This document shows positions 21,984 to 32,961 of a stretch of DNA of 64,000 bases, piece after piece. The stretch's first letter is position 1; the number at the start of each line of letters is the position of its first letter. A model generated the notes under the pieces. It was not told the DNA's origin. It did no database searches and worked only from the letters and a program-made list of their open reading frames with translations. Both the position numbers and the translations under genes were made by a program. The DNA is from Annona cherimola (Eukaryota; Streptophyta; Magnoliopsida; Magnoliales; Annonaceae), in assembly GCA_030490835.1 (NCBI GenBank), contig CM059975.1:35620133-35684132 (forward strand). Reading direction: 5' to 3'.

Positions 21984-23808
21984 CTAAGTTAATTCAAGCA
22001 TTCCCATGTCATTTCTAAATTTATAAAATGGTTCTTTAGCTAGAGGTTTGGTGAATATATCTGCAATTTGATCTTCGGTTCTTACATATTCCAAACATAT
22101 GTCATGATTTTCGACATGTTCTCTAATGAAATGATGTCTAAGATCTATATGCTTAGTCCTAGAATGCAATACTGGATTTTTAGTTAAACATATGGCACTT
22201 GTATTATCACATTTAATAGGTATATCTTTAAAATCTATGCCATAATTCCTAAGTTGTTGTTTCATCCAAAGCAATTGGGCACAACAGCTCCCGGCGGCAA
22301 TGTATTCGGCTTCCGCCGTAGATAGAGCAACACTAGTTTGTTTTCTTGAAAACCATGGAACCAACATGTTTTCAAGAAATTGACATGTTACACTAGTGCT
22401 TTTTCTATCTACTTTGTAACCGGCAAAATCCGCATCCGAGTAGCTGATTAGATCAAAATTAGAGCCATTTGGATACCAAAGTCCTATATTGGTAGTGTCC
22501 ACTAAATATCTAAAAATTCTTTTCATGGCTACCAAGTGTGATTCTTTTGGGCATGACTGAAATCTAGAGCACATACACACACTAAATAATATATCAGGCC
22601 TAGAAGCAGTTAAATATAATAAAGAACCTATCATGCTTCTATACAATTTTAAATCAATTATTTTTCCTTTCTCATCTTTGTCAATTTTAATTGTTGAGCT
22701 CATAGGGGTGTTTGCCCCTTTGCTATTCTCCATGCCAAACTTCTTCAGCATTTCTTTGATATACTTGAACTGGTTGATGAAAATCCCTTCATTTAGTTAT
22801 TTGATTTGCAGTTCAAGGAAGAAATTCATCTCTCCCATCATGCTCATCTCAAATTCTTTCTGCATAAGCTCAGAAAATTCTTGACAAAGAATTTCATTAG
22901 TAGCACCGAAAATAATATCATCAACATAAATTTGAATAATCAATATATCATTTTCTTTGTATTTGATAAACAAAGTGGTGTCTACCTTTCCCTTTTGAAA
23001 GTCATGATCAATCAGAAATTTGCTTAATCTATCATACAAGCCCTTGGAGCTTATTTTAATCCATATAATGCTTTGGTTAATTTGTATACAAATTGAGATT
23101 GATCTTTTTTTTCAAATCCAGGTGGTTGTTCAACATACACCTCTTCATTTATATATCCATTCAAAAATGCACTTTTAACATCCATTTGAAACAATTTAAA
23201 GTTCATGTGAGACGCAAAAGCTAGTAAGATGCGAATAGCTTCTAATCTAGCAACCGGGGCATAGGATTCCTCAAAATCTATTCCTTCTTCTTGTGAGTAT
23301 CCCTTTGCCACAAGTCTAGCTTTGTTTCTCACTACAAGTCCACTTTCATCTAATTTGTTCATAAAGACCCATTTTGTACCAATAACAGTACAATCTTTTG
23401 GTCTTGGAACAAGATGCCAAACTTGGTTTCTTTCAAATTGATTTAGCTCTTCTAGCATTGCTATAATCCATTTTTCATCATCAAGAGCTTGATCAATATT
23501 GGATGGTTCAATTTTAGATACAAAAGCATATTGTCCACAAATATTTTGTTTTGATCTTGTAGTTTTTACACCTTCATATACATTCCCTATAACTTGCTCA
23601 ATTGGATGGGCATGTTTGAACTTTAAATCAGTTGGAGGTTTATAGGAGTTATTACCTTCACTTACCCTTTCCTTCATGGAGTCTTCTTGCTTTTCCACAT
23701 GCAGTTTTTCAAGGCTACTTGTTATATCATCTGCATCACTTAAATCATCTTTTCTTTTGAAGCATGGGTTACATTCATAAAAAACAACATGTATTGACTC
23801 TTCTACAA
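21984..23808 (-). pseudogene. Family A RT-RNase H pseudogene
   Basis: The polymerase part of pol. At 23051-23698 the RT_2 domain shows '[12 protein letters not shown]', '[15 protein letters not shown]', the first catalytic Asp in '[12 protein letters not shown]', and 'KALYGLK'. At 22797-23039 it has the catalytic IYVDDIIFG. At 21984-22751 RNase H follows with 'YSDADFAGYKVDRKST', 'STAEAEYIA' and 'RTKHIDLRHHFIREH', ending in 'DIFTKPL' and 'MGMLELT'. Damage: a Gln codon turned TAA after ALYGLK (near 23051), a 1-bp loss in the following Trp codon that shifts the frame, and TAA at 22797 after 'LQIK'. All catalytic motifs are intact, so inactivation is through nonsense and frameshift only. Confidence 0.92.
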
Positions 23809-23809
23809 C

Positions 23810-25056
23810 TTAGTTTCTTTTGTTGAAGACTCTATATGCTTTGCTATTTGATGAGTAACCAAGGAATATTGCCTCATCACTTTTAGCATCCAATTTTCCC
23901 AAGTTGGTTTTCCCATTGTTCAAAACATAGCATGTGCAACCAAAGGCATGAAAATATAAAATATTTGATTTTCTACCTTTCCATAGCTCATATGGGGTCT
24001 TTTTCAAGATTGCTTAATGGTAACACAGTTCAATACATGACAAGCTGTACTTACAGCTTCACCCCAAAATTTCTTGGATAATTTACTCTCATTTAGCATT
24101 GTTCTAGCCATCTCTTGTATAGTTCTGTTTTTCCTTTCAACCACTCCATTTTGTTGTGGAGTTCTTAGTGCAGAAAATGTGTGATGAATTCCTTTTTCAT
24201 TGCATAATTCTATGAATCATTTATTTTTAAATTCACCACCATGATCACTTCTTATAGTCATAATAGTACTTTGTTTTTCATTTTGCACCAAATTGACAAA
24301 AGTTGCAAACATAGAGAAGGCTTCATCTTTGCTAGCTAAGAGAATTACCCATGTGAATCTTGAAAAATCATCAATAATTACAAACACATATTTCTTTCCA
24401 CCAATGGTTAAAATGTCGGATGGCCCATATAGATCCATGTGTAGCAATTCAAGTGGCCTAGTGGTGAAAATTTTCTTTTCGGTAGAGAAAGACATTTTAG
24501 GTTGTTTTGATAATTGACATGCCTTGCAAATTTTATCTTTGTCATATTTCAACTTTGGCAAGCCTTCTACCAAAATCTTCTTCCATAGGGTCTTTATATT
24601 TCCCATGTTTATATTCTCAAGCCTTTTATGCCAAACCCATGGATCATTATCAATGCCCATTAGACATTGACCATCTAGTTCATCAAGTGAAACCAAATAT
24701 ACATTTCCATGTCTCCTTCCACTAAACATGATATGTTCTCCATCAAATACATTACATATAGATGATTCAAACACAACCTTGTATCCTTTGTCACATAATT
24801 GGCAAATGCTCATTAGATTGTGCTTGAGTCCTTCAACAAACAAAACATCTTCCATGCATGCATTTGAAATACTATATCTGTTTCCTTTACCTTTAATTTT
24901 ACCTTTCTCATTATTTCCAAAGGCAACCGTTCCATCGTTGCAAGGCTTAAGTTTATGAAATAAACTTCTTTCTCCGGTCATATGCCTTGAACAACCGCTA
25001 TCCATGAACCACACGTTGTTTGCCTTTGCCTTGAAACATATCTGAAAAATAAACAA
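23810..25056 (-). pseudogene. Family A protease-integrase pseudogene
   Basis: The minus strand opens with the protease: 'FMDSGCSRHMTG' about 18 residues in, active-site DSG kept. The pre-integrase domain has 'KACQLSKQPKMSF', but the usual second His of the HHCC finger is replaced (WHKRLENINM instead of a GH pair). The integrase core has the catalytic Asp in 'HMDLYGPSD', 'VIIDDFSRFTW', the second Asp in 'IRSDHGGEFKN', then in another frame 'TPQQNGVVERKNRT' with the Glu, near 24130-24160. A stop at 24217 and a frameshift before 24007 break the frame. 'FGCTCYVLNNGK' and 'SDEAIFLGYS' at 23810-24007 close the region. Pol lies in a different frame from gag. Confidence 0.9.
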
Positions 25057-25063
25057 GTAGATC

Positions 25064-26935
25064 TTATCTCTTTGGTACCCATTTTATGGGTCCATTTGGG
25101 TTAGTAATATGATTCAATCTTTGTTGCTCTAACTTAGAAAGCCCAAATCTTGTGTTTCTTGGAATCCAAACTAGTTTTTCACCATGGTCATACAGTTTCT
25201 TAAAGTTACATTTATAGGCTTTATGACCCATTTTATTGCAGAAATTGCAAGCCATTGGTAATCTAGGAGTAGGCCTCTAAGTATGTAACGGTTCAAACGT
25301 TGACCTTCTAGTCCACATAATATTTTTCCTTTTTGGCTTGTATATAGGTGCAGTTTTGGTTTGATATTTCCCAAGTATTTGCACATTTGATTTTCCACTT
25401 TCTTTTTGCTCAAATGTATAGTATCCAAGACCTCTTTTATTTGTTTGGGAGGTCATGTTCAGAAATATTTTTACATTCTCTCCTGGATTAGAGAACTTAG
25501 CTAATGATTCATTTAAGGATTCGTTCTCCTTTTTCAGTTTCTCTACTTCTTTCAAAAGCAATTCATTTTCATCTTTCAATTTTGATGATCTTTTAGCCAG
25601 TTTTCCATTTACAATAATGACGGAGTTACATTGTTGTCTCTTCGATGACAACTTGTTTCCTAGCTTTTTGATTTTCTCATATAATGAATCATATGCAAGT
25701 TGTAGTTCTTCTAATTCAGCACATTTGAGGCATTCTTGAAAAGAAGAATAACTAGATTGAGAATGACAAAGTTTGGAAGTTACCTCTTCTTTGCTTATGC
25801 ACTTTGTTGAGACGGTTTGTTTTTCCAAAACTTCCGTTGTGTTCAAACACAACAGATTTTCTTCTTGTTCGATTCGCGCCATGCAGCATATTCTAGCACA
25901 ATTTGCCGCCTCAAATTCGTCGGTTGAGGAGCTGCTTGTTGATGAAGTTTCTTCATTGACGTACATGCCTCTTCCCTTTGGCCTTTGGTATTTTCTGTTG
26001 TCATGTCTTTCCCTCCTTTCTTGTTGATCTTTTAATTTCTCTTCCGGCATAGGACATTGAGCTTGCATATGTCCCATCCCACCGCATCTATAGCACTTTG
26101 TTGGCTCCTTCTTCTTCTCTCTTCGTGGTCTTTCTTTGAAGTCTTTGAAGTTTCTTTCTTTTCGCACAAACTTTCGAAATTTGCGAGTGAGTAGTGCTAT
26201 ATCTTCATCATCGTTGTGAGATGAGGAGGTAAATTCTTCTGAGTTGTGGATGACCTTTAGTGCAATAGCTTTCTTCCCTTTGTGATTATCTTCATTTCTT
26301 TTCTTAATTAGCTCATGTGACATTAGTGAGCTAATAAGATCTTCTAGCTTTAAAGTATTTAGGTCTTAGGCTTCTTCTATTGCCGTAATCTTTGGAGTCC
26401 ATGAGTCAGGTAGCGCCCTTAGTATCTTCATAACCTGTTCAGATTCAGAGATAGCCTTTCTAAGACCTTTCAAAGCGTTAGTAATTTTAGAAAATCTAGC
26501 AAACATCTCAGAAATATTTTATGTTTCTAGCATTTTGAAGCTTTCCAATTCTCCTATCAAAATATTTCTCCTAGTCCCTTGGACTTGAGAGGTTCCTTCA
26601 TAAATAGATGTTAAAGTATCCCATATTTCTTTAGCGGTTAGGCAAGAGGATACTCTATCATATTCAGAAGCTGTAAGAGCACAAAATAGTGAGTTCATAG
26701 CTTTAGCACTGCTCTTTACAGTTCTTACTTCCTCTTTGGTCCATTTGGAAGCTCTTTCATCAGTTGGTAAGATTACACCGTCTTGGATTGCAATCCAAGA
26801 GTCCATATCGGTAGCCATAATGAGTTGCTTCATACGAAGCTTCCAATAGCCGAAATTGTTCCCATCAAACAATGGTGGCCTAGTAAATGATTGGCCTTCG
26901 GCAAATGCGGGAACGGAAGTCAATTGGGATGCCAT
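25064..26935 (-). pseudogene. Family A gag pseudogene
   Basis: Particle protein of the element. ATG at 26935 gives MASQLTSVPAFAEGQSFTRP, then 'FDGNNFGYWKLRMKQL' and a UBN2-type region to 26519. An in-frame TAA replaces Lys after 'KMLET' (near 26518), and a second TAA lies near 26367 ('EEA-stop-DLNTL'). The frame then stays open from 26323 to 25277: acidic and basic blocks, zinc knuckle CYRCGGMGHMQAQC (about 26050-26090), a Ser-rich stretch, and a coiled coil rich in Lys, Glu and Leu (about 25480-25720). A stop at 25277 is followed in frame by a second knuckle, CNFCNKMGHKAYKC (25190-25235), and the gag end WVPKR before TAA at 25064. Confidence 0.92.
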
Positions 26936-26969
26936 ATCAATAGATCTCTTTGGTTTAACTCAAAGACCT

Positions 26970-26981
26970 GCTCTGATACCA
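26970..26981 (-). promoter_or_regulatory. Primer-binding site, family A
   Basis: The minus strand reads TGGTATCAGAGC, perfectly complementary to the initiator tRNA-Met end, 2 bp inside the 5' LTR. Confidence 0.93.
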
Positions 26982-26983
26982 CT

Positions 26984-28637
26984 TGTTGGTCCCGAGTTAA
27001 TGGCAAAACCTAAGAAGGAAGGGGTGAATTGAGTTCTTATAAAATTCTTTGGTTAATTAAAAACTTAACCCCTTGAAAGTTTAATCCCCTTGATTGATGA
27101 AATGAAATAGAAAGCAATATAATGTAGAGAGCAGAAATATAAATCAAGCACACAACATTTTTATAGTGGTTCGGGCAACCTCCCTACTCCACTCTTCCAA
27201 GATCACACTCCTTGTGACTTGGGTTCCACTATTGTATTTCTCAAATACAATTAGAGTCACTGCTCTCTTCTAGATTCCAGCTCTAGGGGGCTTCAACAAA
27301 TCTCAGCACAAGTAGGTGATGAGTTCCACTCCAATCACACACTACTTTGCTTACACTTGATCTTAGTTCCTCAAACTAAATCAAGTTTAATACAACCAAA
27401 TGAAATAACAAAGGAATCTATACGTTACAGTTGTGTAGAAGCAGTTTGGCGCAGAGAAGAACTCGTAGAATTGGCTTTGAAGATTCAGAAGTTGAGCTCT
27501 AGTAGTTTGAAGCAAAGTTCTTCTTCTTTGGATTGACTTGATCTCTTTAATGCTCTTGAAGATGGGAGTTATGCACGCTTAATGATTTCCAGCTGCTCCC
27601 CTCGTTCACATTGAATGCCTTTTATAATTGTGGAGGGAATCCGAACGTTTGAAGGTAGGTGGCGCGCATTTAATGCGCCAACGTTCGAATATTTTCCGAC
27701 CGTTGTGACCCAAGTCGCAGGTGGAGTCGACTTTGGGTGCTACTTCGCCTGTCCGTAGCAACTTCAAGTTCCTTGCTGGGTCGACTTGGTCATCGACTTG
27801 ACCCAAGTCGCAGGTGGAGTCGACTTCGGTATGCGACTTCACCTCGTCAGTTAACTTGACGAACTTGAAAAACTTCGGGATGCTTTTTGTTTTGCTTAGG
27901 CTTCGCCATGCCTTTAGTTCTTTTGCATTTTTCATTTCTTTTTGAATCATTTTCTTCATTTTAGCTTGCTTTCATTAGCTCCATGTTTTGCAAGCCTTTG
28001 AACCCATATGGTCTTGAATCATATAATCTTGAATAACTTCTTGGTCGAGTTTATGCATCTTTCTTGGACTTGGATTAGTCTTCAAATGTTTCAGTTTGAG
28101 CATCTAAGTTGCCTTGATCTTCATCTTCATATAAGTTTGTCTTGAAAATAGTTAATCTCAGCTTGTCTTCTAAAATATCCCCTCTGCCCGATCGAAGTCG
28201 ATGCCAAAGTTGACTTTGTCTGCAACTTCACCTCAAGTCGCAAGTGGAGTCGACTTGGGGTGCGACTTCGGCACTTCGGGGTCTGGACTTCAACTCTGGA
28301 AGGTTTTGTCATGTTTGAAGTCGATACTGGAGTCGACTTGGTCTGCGATTTCGACCCAAGTCGCATGCGAAGTCGACTTCGTTTGCGACTTCGCAGTTCA
28401 GCTCTCCATTTTCAACTCTGGAAGGATTTGGCGCATTGAAGTTGATGTTGGAGTCGACTTGGGGATCGACTTGGCCTTAAGTCGACTTGGGAATCGACTT
28501 ATCCTTCCATGATCTATTTTCTTCAAATGTATGTCCCTTAAACACTTCCACAAACATGTTAGTAGCCAAGACTTGCTCAAATTGATTTGTTAATCATCAA
28601 AACATAGATTTAGCTTATTTTCCACATATTTCCAACA
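26984..28637 (-). repeat. Family A 5' LTR
   Basis: 1654 bp, same ends as the 3' LTR (TGTTGGAAATATG to GGGACCAACA). Minisatellite at 27710-28500. It differs from its partner by scattered substitutions and by loss or gain of minisatellite units, as expected after residence in the genome. Confidence 0.93.
27620..27626 (-). promoter_or_regulatory. TATA-like box in the 5' LTR
   Basis: The minus strand reads TATAAAA just downstream of the conserved 'aacgttcgaa' region. The same motif is at 20484-20490 in the other LTR. A likely core promoter, by position only. Confidence 0.5.
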
Positions 28638-28739
28638 TTCTTTTGATTTTTTAAGATTTTGATTGTAGTTTTGCCAAGAAAGCTATGTTATATCTATGAA
28701 AAGCCATGATCATGAAATAAAATTGTTTCTGGACATAAT
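28638..28739. repeat. Segmental duplication copy 1, block c
   Basis: Matches about 54625-54720: 'gttttgattgtag', 'aagccatgatcatgaaataaa', 'ggacataatt'. It is bounded by the two Copia insertions. Confidence 0.85.
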
Positions 28740-30013
28740 TGTTGATCATATGCTTGCTTTAAGAATAATTAATTTGATTTTGATGATTAACAAATAATTA
28801 AAATATCATTAAAAAGGATCTAATAAATTTGTCTAAGTGTTCTCAGATATTTTGTCTCTAATTATGTGTATGAAAATGAGAATGTGAAATAATTTAAGTT
28901 TCAAGAGTTCTAGTTCATGAATTGCAAGTTCAGCAAAGTGAAGTCTCAGCCCAAGTCGACTTCACTTGCGACTTGGGTGAAGTCCCAGACCCAAGTCGAC
29001 TTCGCCTGCGACTTCGGACAAACAGCAAAGTGAAGTCTCATCCCAAGTCGACTTCACTTGACACTTGGGTGAAGTCCCAGACCCAAGTGGACTTCACCTG
29101 CAACTTCGAAGGTAAAATTCTGGACAGCAAGTTTTAACAAGATGAAGTCGCATACCAAGTCAACTTCACTCATCCGAAGTCGACTCCACTTGCGACTTCA
29201 ACTCGTAACGGTCGAAAATTCGAACGTTGGAGCTCTAAATGCATGTGAACTTCCACTCCAACGGCTAGAACCTTTTTTCCTCTATATATACCATTGATGT
29301 ATGAACGTGAAGTAAGAGAGGAGGAAAGAAAGAGAAAAACACAAGTTGGGCTTTCATCTTCTAATATTCAAGTGTGTCGAAGTTATTTGAATAACTATTG
29401 AAGCTTCAAGTGCTACAACTTTCAAGTGTGCTTCCAAGATTATCATCTTCACATGACAAGGAGCTTCCAGAGCTTATCGAATACACGTTGTAAAGTGTAA
29501 TTTCTTTTTTATTTATTTGTTTTATGTTGTTGGCTTGGATCGGTGTTGGAGACCGAATTCAAGAAGAAGCAAAACAGGAGATTGGTTTGAGTTTGTCTCA
29601 CTAACGGGTTTTGCTTGGTTGGTTTGAGTTTGTCTCACCAATAGATTGGACTTGGTTGGAGTTGGTCTCACCAACAAGTGATTATTGTATATGCCCCCTA
29701 GAGCTAGAATCTAGAAGAAAGCGGGTGCTCTAGATTGTATTGAAAATACAATAGTAGAACTCAAGACACAACGGGTGTCTGCTTGGAAGAGTGGAGTAGG
29801 GAAGGTTGCCCGAACCACCATATATTGTTGTCTCTTGTTTGGTTTGATTGCTTGCATTTTATATTCCATCTGCACCCTCTCGTTCTATCTCATATCACGT
29901 TTCATCAAGGGGATTGAAATTATGAGGTGTTAAGTTTTAATTTACCAAAGAATTTTTTAAGAACCCAATTCACCCCTCCCCTCTTGGGTTTTGCCATTAA
30001 CTCGGGACCAACA
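28740..30013 (+). repeat. Solo Copia LTR (family A-like)
   Basis: 1274 bp, TGTTGATCATATG to GGGACCAACA, with TSD ATAAT at 28735-28739 and 30014-30018 and duplicated host DNA on both sides. No internal region follows, so it is a solo LTR left by LTR-LTR recombination. Minisatellite at 28940-29200 and a TATATATA box at 29283-29290. Confidence 0.92.
29283..29290 (+). promoter_or_regulatory. TATA box of the solo LTR
   Basis: TATATATA in 'cctctatatatacca', in the same relative position as the TATA motifs of the family A LTRs. Confidence 0.55.
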
Positions 30014-30855
30014 ATAATTAGAAAACATTGACTGTAAAGAAGCAAGAGAATAATGCATCTAGTATCCTTGTGAAATTTTAGATCAAACATAGCTAATGAT
30101 CTCCCAATTTAGAAAATTTAAGATTAAATATGCATGGTGATTACATATTTTAAGAGAAAAATATAAAAGAAGTTTTGTAGAAAAATAAATGGTGAAAATA
30201 CAAGTATGATCCATGTAAAATATTATTTGGAGTATTTTACATGGTCTAGGTGAATTAATTTTAGTTAAATATGAATTTAAATAATTGGTTGAATTGATAT
30301 TTAATTTTAACTCTTAAATAAACATCTTTTGTCAAATCTAATTTTGGAGATACTAATTTGAGAAATCAACCTTTCGAATGGGAAGGAATGATTTTAAAAA
30401 CATACCCATAAATGTTTAGATCAATTTGACTTTAGAATGAGCACATCCAAGCCATTGAATATAAATGAATGCAAGTCATCCAAAAATATATTTAATAATA
30501 AACATTAGACTGAGCTAGATAGGCCTAGTTTATGTGATCAGCTAAGCTTAATTTCTAAAATCCCATATGATAGCAGGCTACAAGCTGTAGCCATGTTAGC
30601 CAACCAAGGCTTAGATTTAGCAAGCTAACTTAACCTTGCCTAGATAGAGATGTTATCAAATCGAGTTGGATATATCAAAGACTAATTCTAATCCTAATCT
30701 ATTTAAAAATTCCAATCCTAATCTATTAATTAACTCATTAAAAAATCAACCTAATTTGTTTATAACTTTTTTAATAAACTAGTTGGTGAATTGTTAAGAG
30801 GTCAAATGAAGCTAATTTAAAATCTTGATAACTAAAAAAAATATTGATAACTACA
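30014..30855. repeat. Segmental duplication copy 1, block d
   Basis: Matches about 54721-55580: 'agaggataatg'-like start, 'catgtaaaa', 'gagctagataga/gcctagttt', 'tatttaaaaattccaa', 'ttataa...ttttaataaac', then 'aatttaaaatctt'. It ends where minus-strand Gypsy sequence begins. Confidence 0.8.
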
Positions 30856-31043
30856 TCAACTATAATATATTTTTCATCCTTTTCTTCAATATTTTCTTGA
30901 CCTTTTTCTTCCTTAACTCATTTTTAATCAACTTTTCATTATCTTTTAATATCTTCTTGAATTTGAAAAGTAAAATTCACACCAGTTTCATAATCTAGGA
31001 AGTCACTAGTACATAAAGTTGAGATTTTTATGAAATTTTCAAG

Positions 31044-31226
31044 TTATGGATTCTTTTGTATTAATATTAATAGGTCTAGTTGAGTTTGATAATCTGAATA
31101 ATTTATTAAAGAGATAACTAATTCGTTAGGTTCCCACAACTTATTTTCTACGTACTTCTTATTACTTTCTTCAATATTCTCTCCCTCCAATTCAATCTTA
31201 ATGGATATGTTATCATTACTTTTCAT
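31044..31226 (-). other. Short open frame in Gypsy internal region
   Basis: A 60-residue frame, acidic at its start (ELEGENIEESNKK), not recognised. It lies in the internal region of the minus-strand Gypsy element and may be a remnant of its polyprotein. It is more likely debris than a gene. Confidence 0.2.
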
Positions 31227-31559
31227 ATTCTCTTATTTTTTACCTATTTTCTTGATTATTAAGGGGTTTAACTTGTAAAGTATTTGGAAAGGGGATTTTA
31301 GGGAGGTACCTATTAAAATTTTCATCAACTATCTTCTTTCTCTTTTCATTATTCCCTAACTTATGTTCCATAAGTTATTCATCATTACTCACCTCAGCAT
31401 TTTCTTGATTACTATCATCCCTAGATTTTTCTTCACTTCTACCATACTTTCTTCTTGAGCTACACTATAGAATGTTTCATCAACCGAACTTGAATTATTT
31501 AGATCTTTTGGGATTTCACTACTTTGAATTAATTTGTATTGATAGCCCTGGAGTTTGTA

Positions 31560-31990
31560 AATTCAGATGATCTATTGGAGCAAAAATTGGTTGACTACTT
31601 AGTTGATTTTCATCGATCTCTCTAGCAACTTTTACTAGCCAGTTCATAAAACTTTACGTACTCGAAATTGACTCTTGTTCGTTAGCTATAAAGGTGAAGA
31701 ATCTTTGTTCTAAATTTTTAACTCTTTCATCTAAGTTGTCTACTTGAGGATATGGTTGACGATTCGCCTGAGATGATAAAATTTCTTAAAAATTTTCTTG
31801 TGAGGGAATTGATGGACAATATATATTTTCATAAAATTTAGATTGATGTTGATAATCTAAATGTTGACTTTGATGGGCGGCCACAGTAATTGTTTATATG
31901 GAGGATCAATGGCATAATTGCATTTGCTAATTTATTGAAGAAGAATTGGAGGGATTTATCCAATTTGAATTATAAGTATTTGGAAATAGA
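31560..31990 (-). pseudogene. Possible Gypsy gag remnant
   Basis: The minus strand translates in pieces: 'MPDYNLFPNTYNSNWINPSN' near 31945-32005, 'HQSQHLDYQHQSKFY', and 'VDNLDERVKNLEQRFFTF' near 31690-31745. The last piece resembles the 'IRNLETQVGQLA' helix at the end of plant Gypsy gag proteins, though only loosely. Stops interrupt every frame. It lies downstream of the primer site in the right orientation for gag. Confidence 0.4.
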
Positions 31991-32204
31991 TTATAATCAG
32001 GCATGAATAATTCCTAAAAGTTTGGAGTTTGTTCTTGGTTAGAGAGCAAAAATTGGGCTACATTAGAGTATTCTTTTTTAAAAGGAGGAGATGTGCCTAA
32101 GAATGAACCAATTGGAATTTAGTTGAAAAGTAAATAATTAAACTTTTGGTTCACTTAATCCAACTCAGCTAACTTTTAATCAATAAAATTCATGTTCATT
32201 CGTA

Positions 32205-32644
32205 AATTTTAGTTTTTAATTTTAAAATTTTTTAAAATCAATAATTCATATATTGAGAATCACTAAGGTGCAATTAAATTCTATAATACTTCTTTTGGTC
32301 GGCCAAGTAAGAAGTGAGATTGTAGGAGGCTCTCCTTGCTTTCATAAAATCTTAATTAAATAACTATAAATCCATTTAGGCGTCTTCCTTTAAACATTTA
32401 TCCTAGACACCAACTCTAGTTGTAAAATTTAATTTTTAATTTAAAATTTTTTAAAATTAGTAATTCGTATATTGAGAATCACTAAGGTGCAATTAAATTC
32501 TATGACACTTTCTTTGCTCAGCAAGGAAAGATGTGAGATTGTAAGAGGTTCTCTTTGCTTTCGTAAGGTCCTATTAAATAGCCATAGATCCATTTAGACG
32601 TTTGCCTTTAAACCTTTAGCCTGGACACCAACCTGTAATTGTGA
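32205..32644. repeat. Direct duplication of about 220 bp
   Basis: Two adjacent units share 'tattgagaatcactaaggtg', 'aattaaattctat', 'gagattgtaaga/ggagg', 'ccatttag' and 'gacaccaac', at 32205-32424 and 32425-32644. They are diverged, so the duplication is old. It lies in the leader or gag part of the Gypsy element. Confidence 0.8.
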
Positions 32645-32805
32645 AATAGAAATTTAATTAGAAGAAAGGGCTCATCCAATAAATGAACACTAATTAAAAT
32701 TTGAAGTGATTTAAAATTGTTAACCTAAGGTATTTTAGTACAATAAAATAAAGAAAGCAATAAAATTACACTACTTGAAGCAAGTAAAGAGAATTTAAAG
32801 CAACT

Positions 32806-32957
32806 AATTAACAAATCAAAGTAACATAAACGAAGCAATAAAACAACTCAAATCTTTATAAGCCTCACAGGCAATGACCCAATTAACAAATCAAAGTAAC
32901 ATAAATGAAGTAATAAAACAACTCAAATCTTTATAAGCCTCACAGGCAATGACCCAA
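32806..32957. repeat. 75-bp tandem duplication containing the primer site
   Basis: Units at 32806-32880 and 32881-32955 differ at only two or three bases. Each ends with the sequence whose reverse complement is the tRNA-Asp-like primer site. Confidence 0.9.
32936..32955 (-). promoter_or_regulatory. tRNA-Asp-like primer-binding site (Gypsy)
   Basis: The minus strand reads TGGGTCATTGCCTGTGAGGC, compared with the plant Gypsy consensus TGGCGCCGTTGCCGGGGAGG. It sits 6 bp from the LTR end, with a second copy at 32861-32880. Confidence 0.55.
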
Positions 32958-32961
32958 CATT

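Larger units (their letters stand above)
19848..28637 (-). mobile_element. Full-length Copia element, family A (coding dead)
   Basis: An 8790-bp LTR retrotransposon on the minus strand: 5' LTR 26984-28637, initiator-tRNA-Met primer site 26970-26981, gag, protease, integrase, RT, RNase H, polypurine tract 21554-21566, 3' LTR 19848-21552. The TSD TTCTT lies at 19843-19847 and 28638-28642. The order (integrase before RT) is Copia. The long gag with coiled coil and two zinc knuckles and the 'YVDDIIFG' RT fit the SIRE/Maximus group, though this is an inference. Unlike its relatives at 38-48 kb it has no env-like gene: only 430 bp lie between RNase H and the 3' LTR. Several nonsense codons and frameshifts make it defective. 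The paralogous site at about 54624 is empty. Confidence 0.93.

Noticed and set aside
25035..25060. Short intron at the gag-pol joint (T-rich tract ending in CAG, as also at 63857)
   Set aside because: The distance between a possible donor and this acceptor is about 26 bp, too short for a plant intron, and no GT donor is conserved among the copies.
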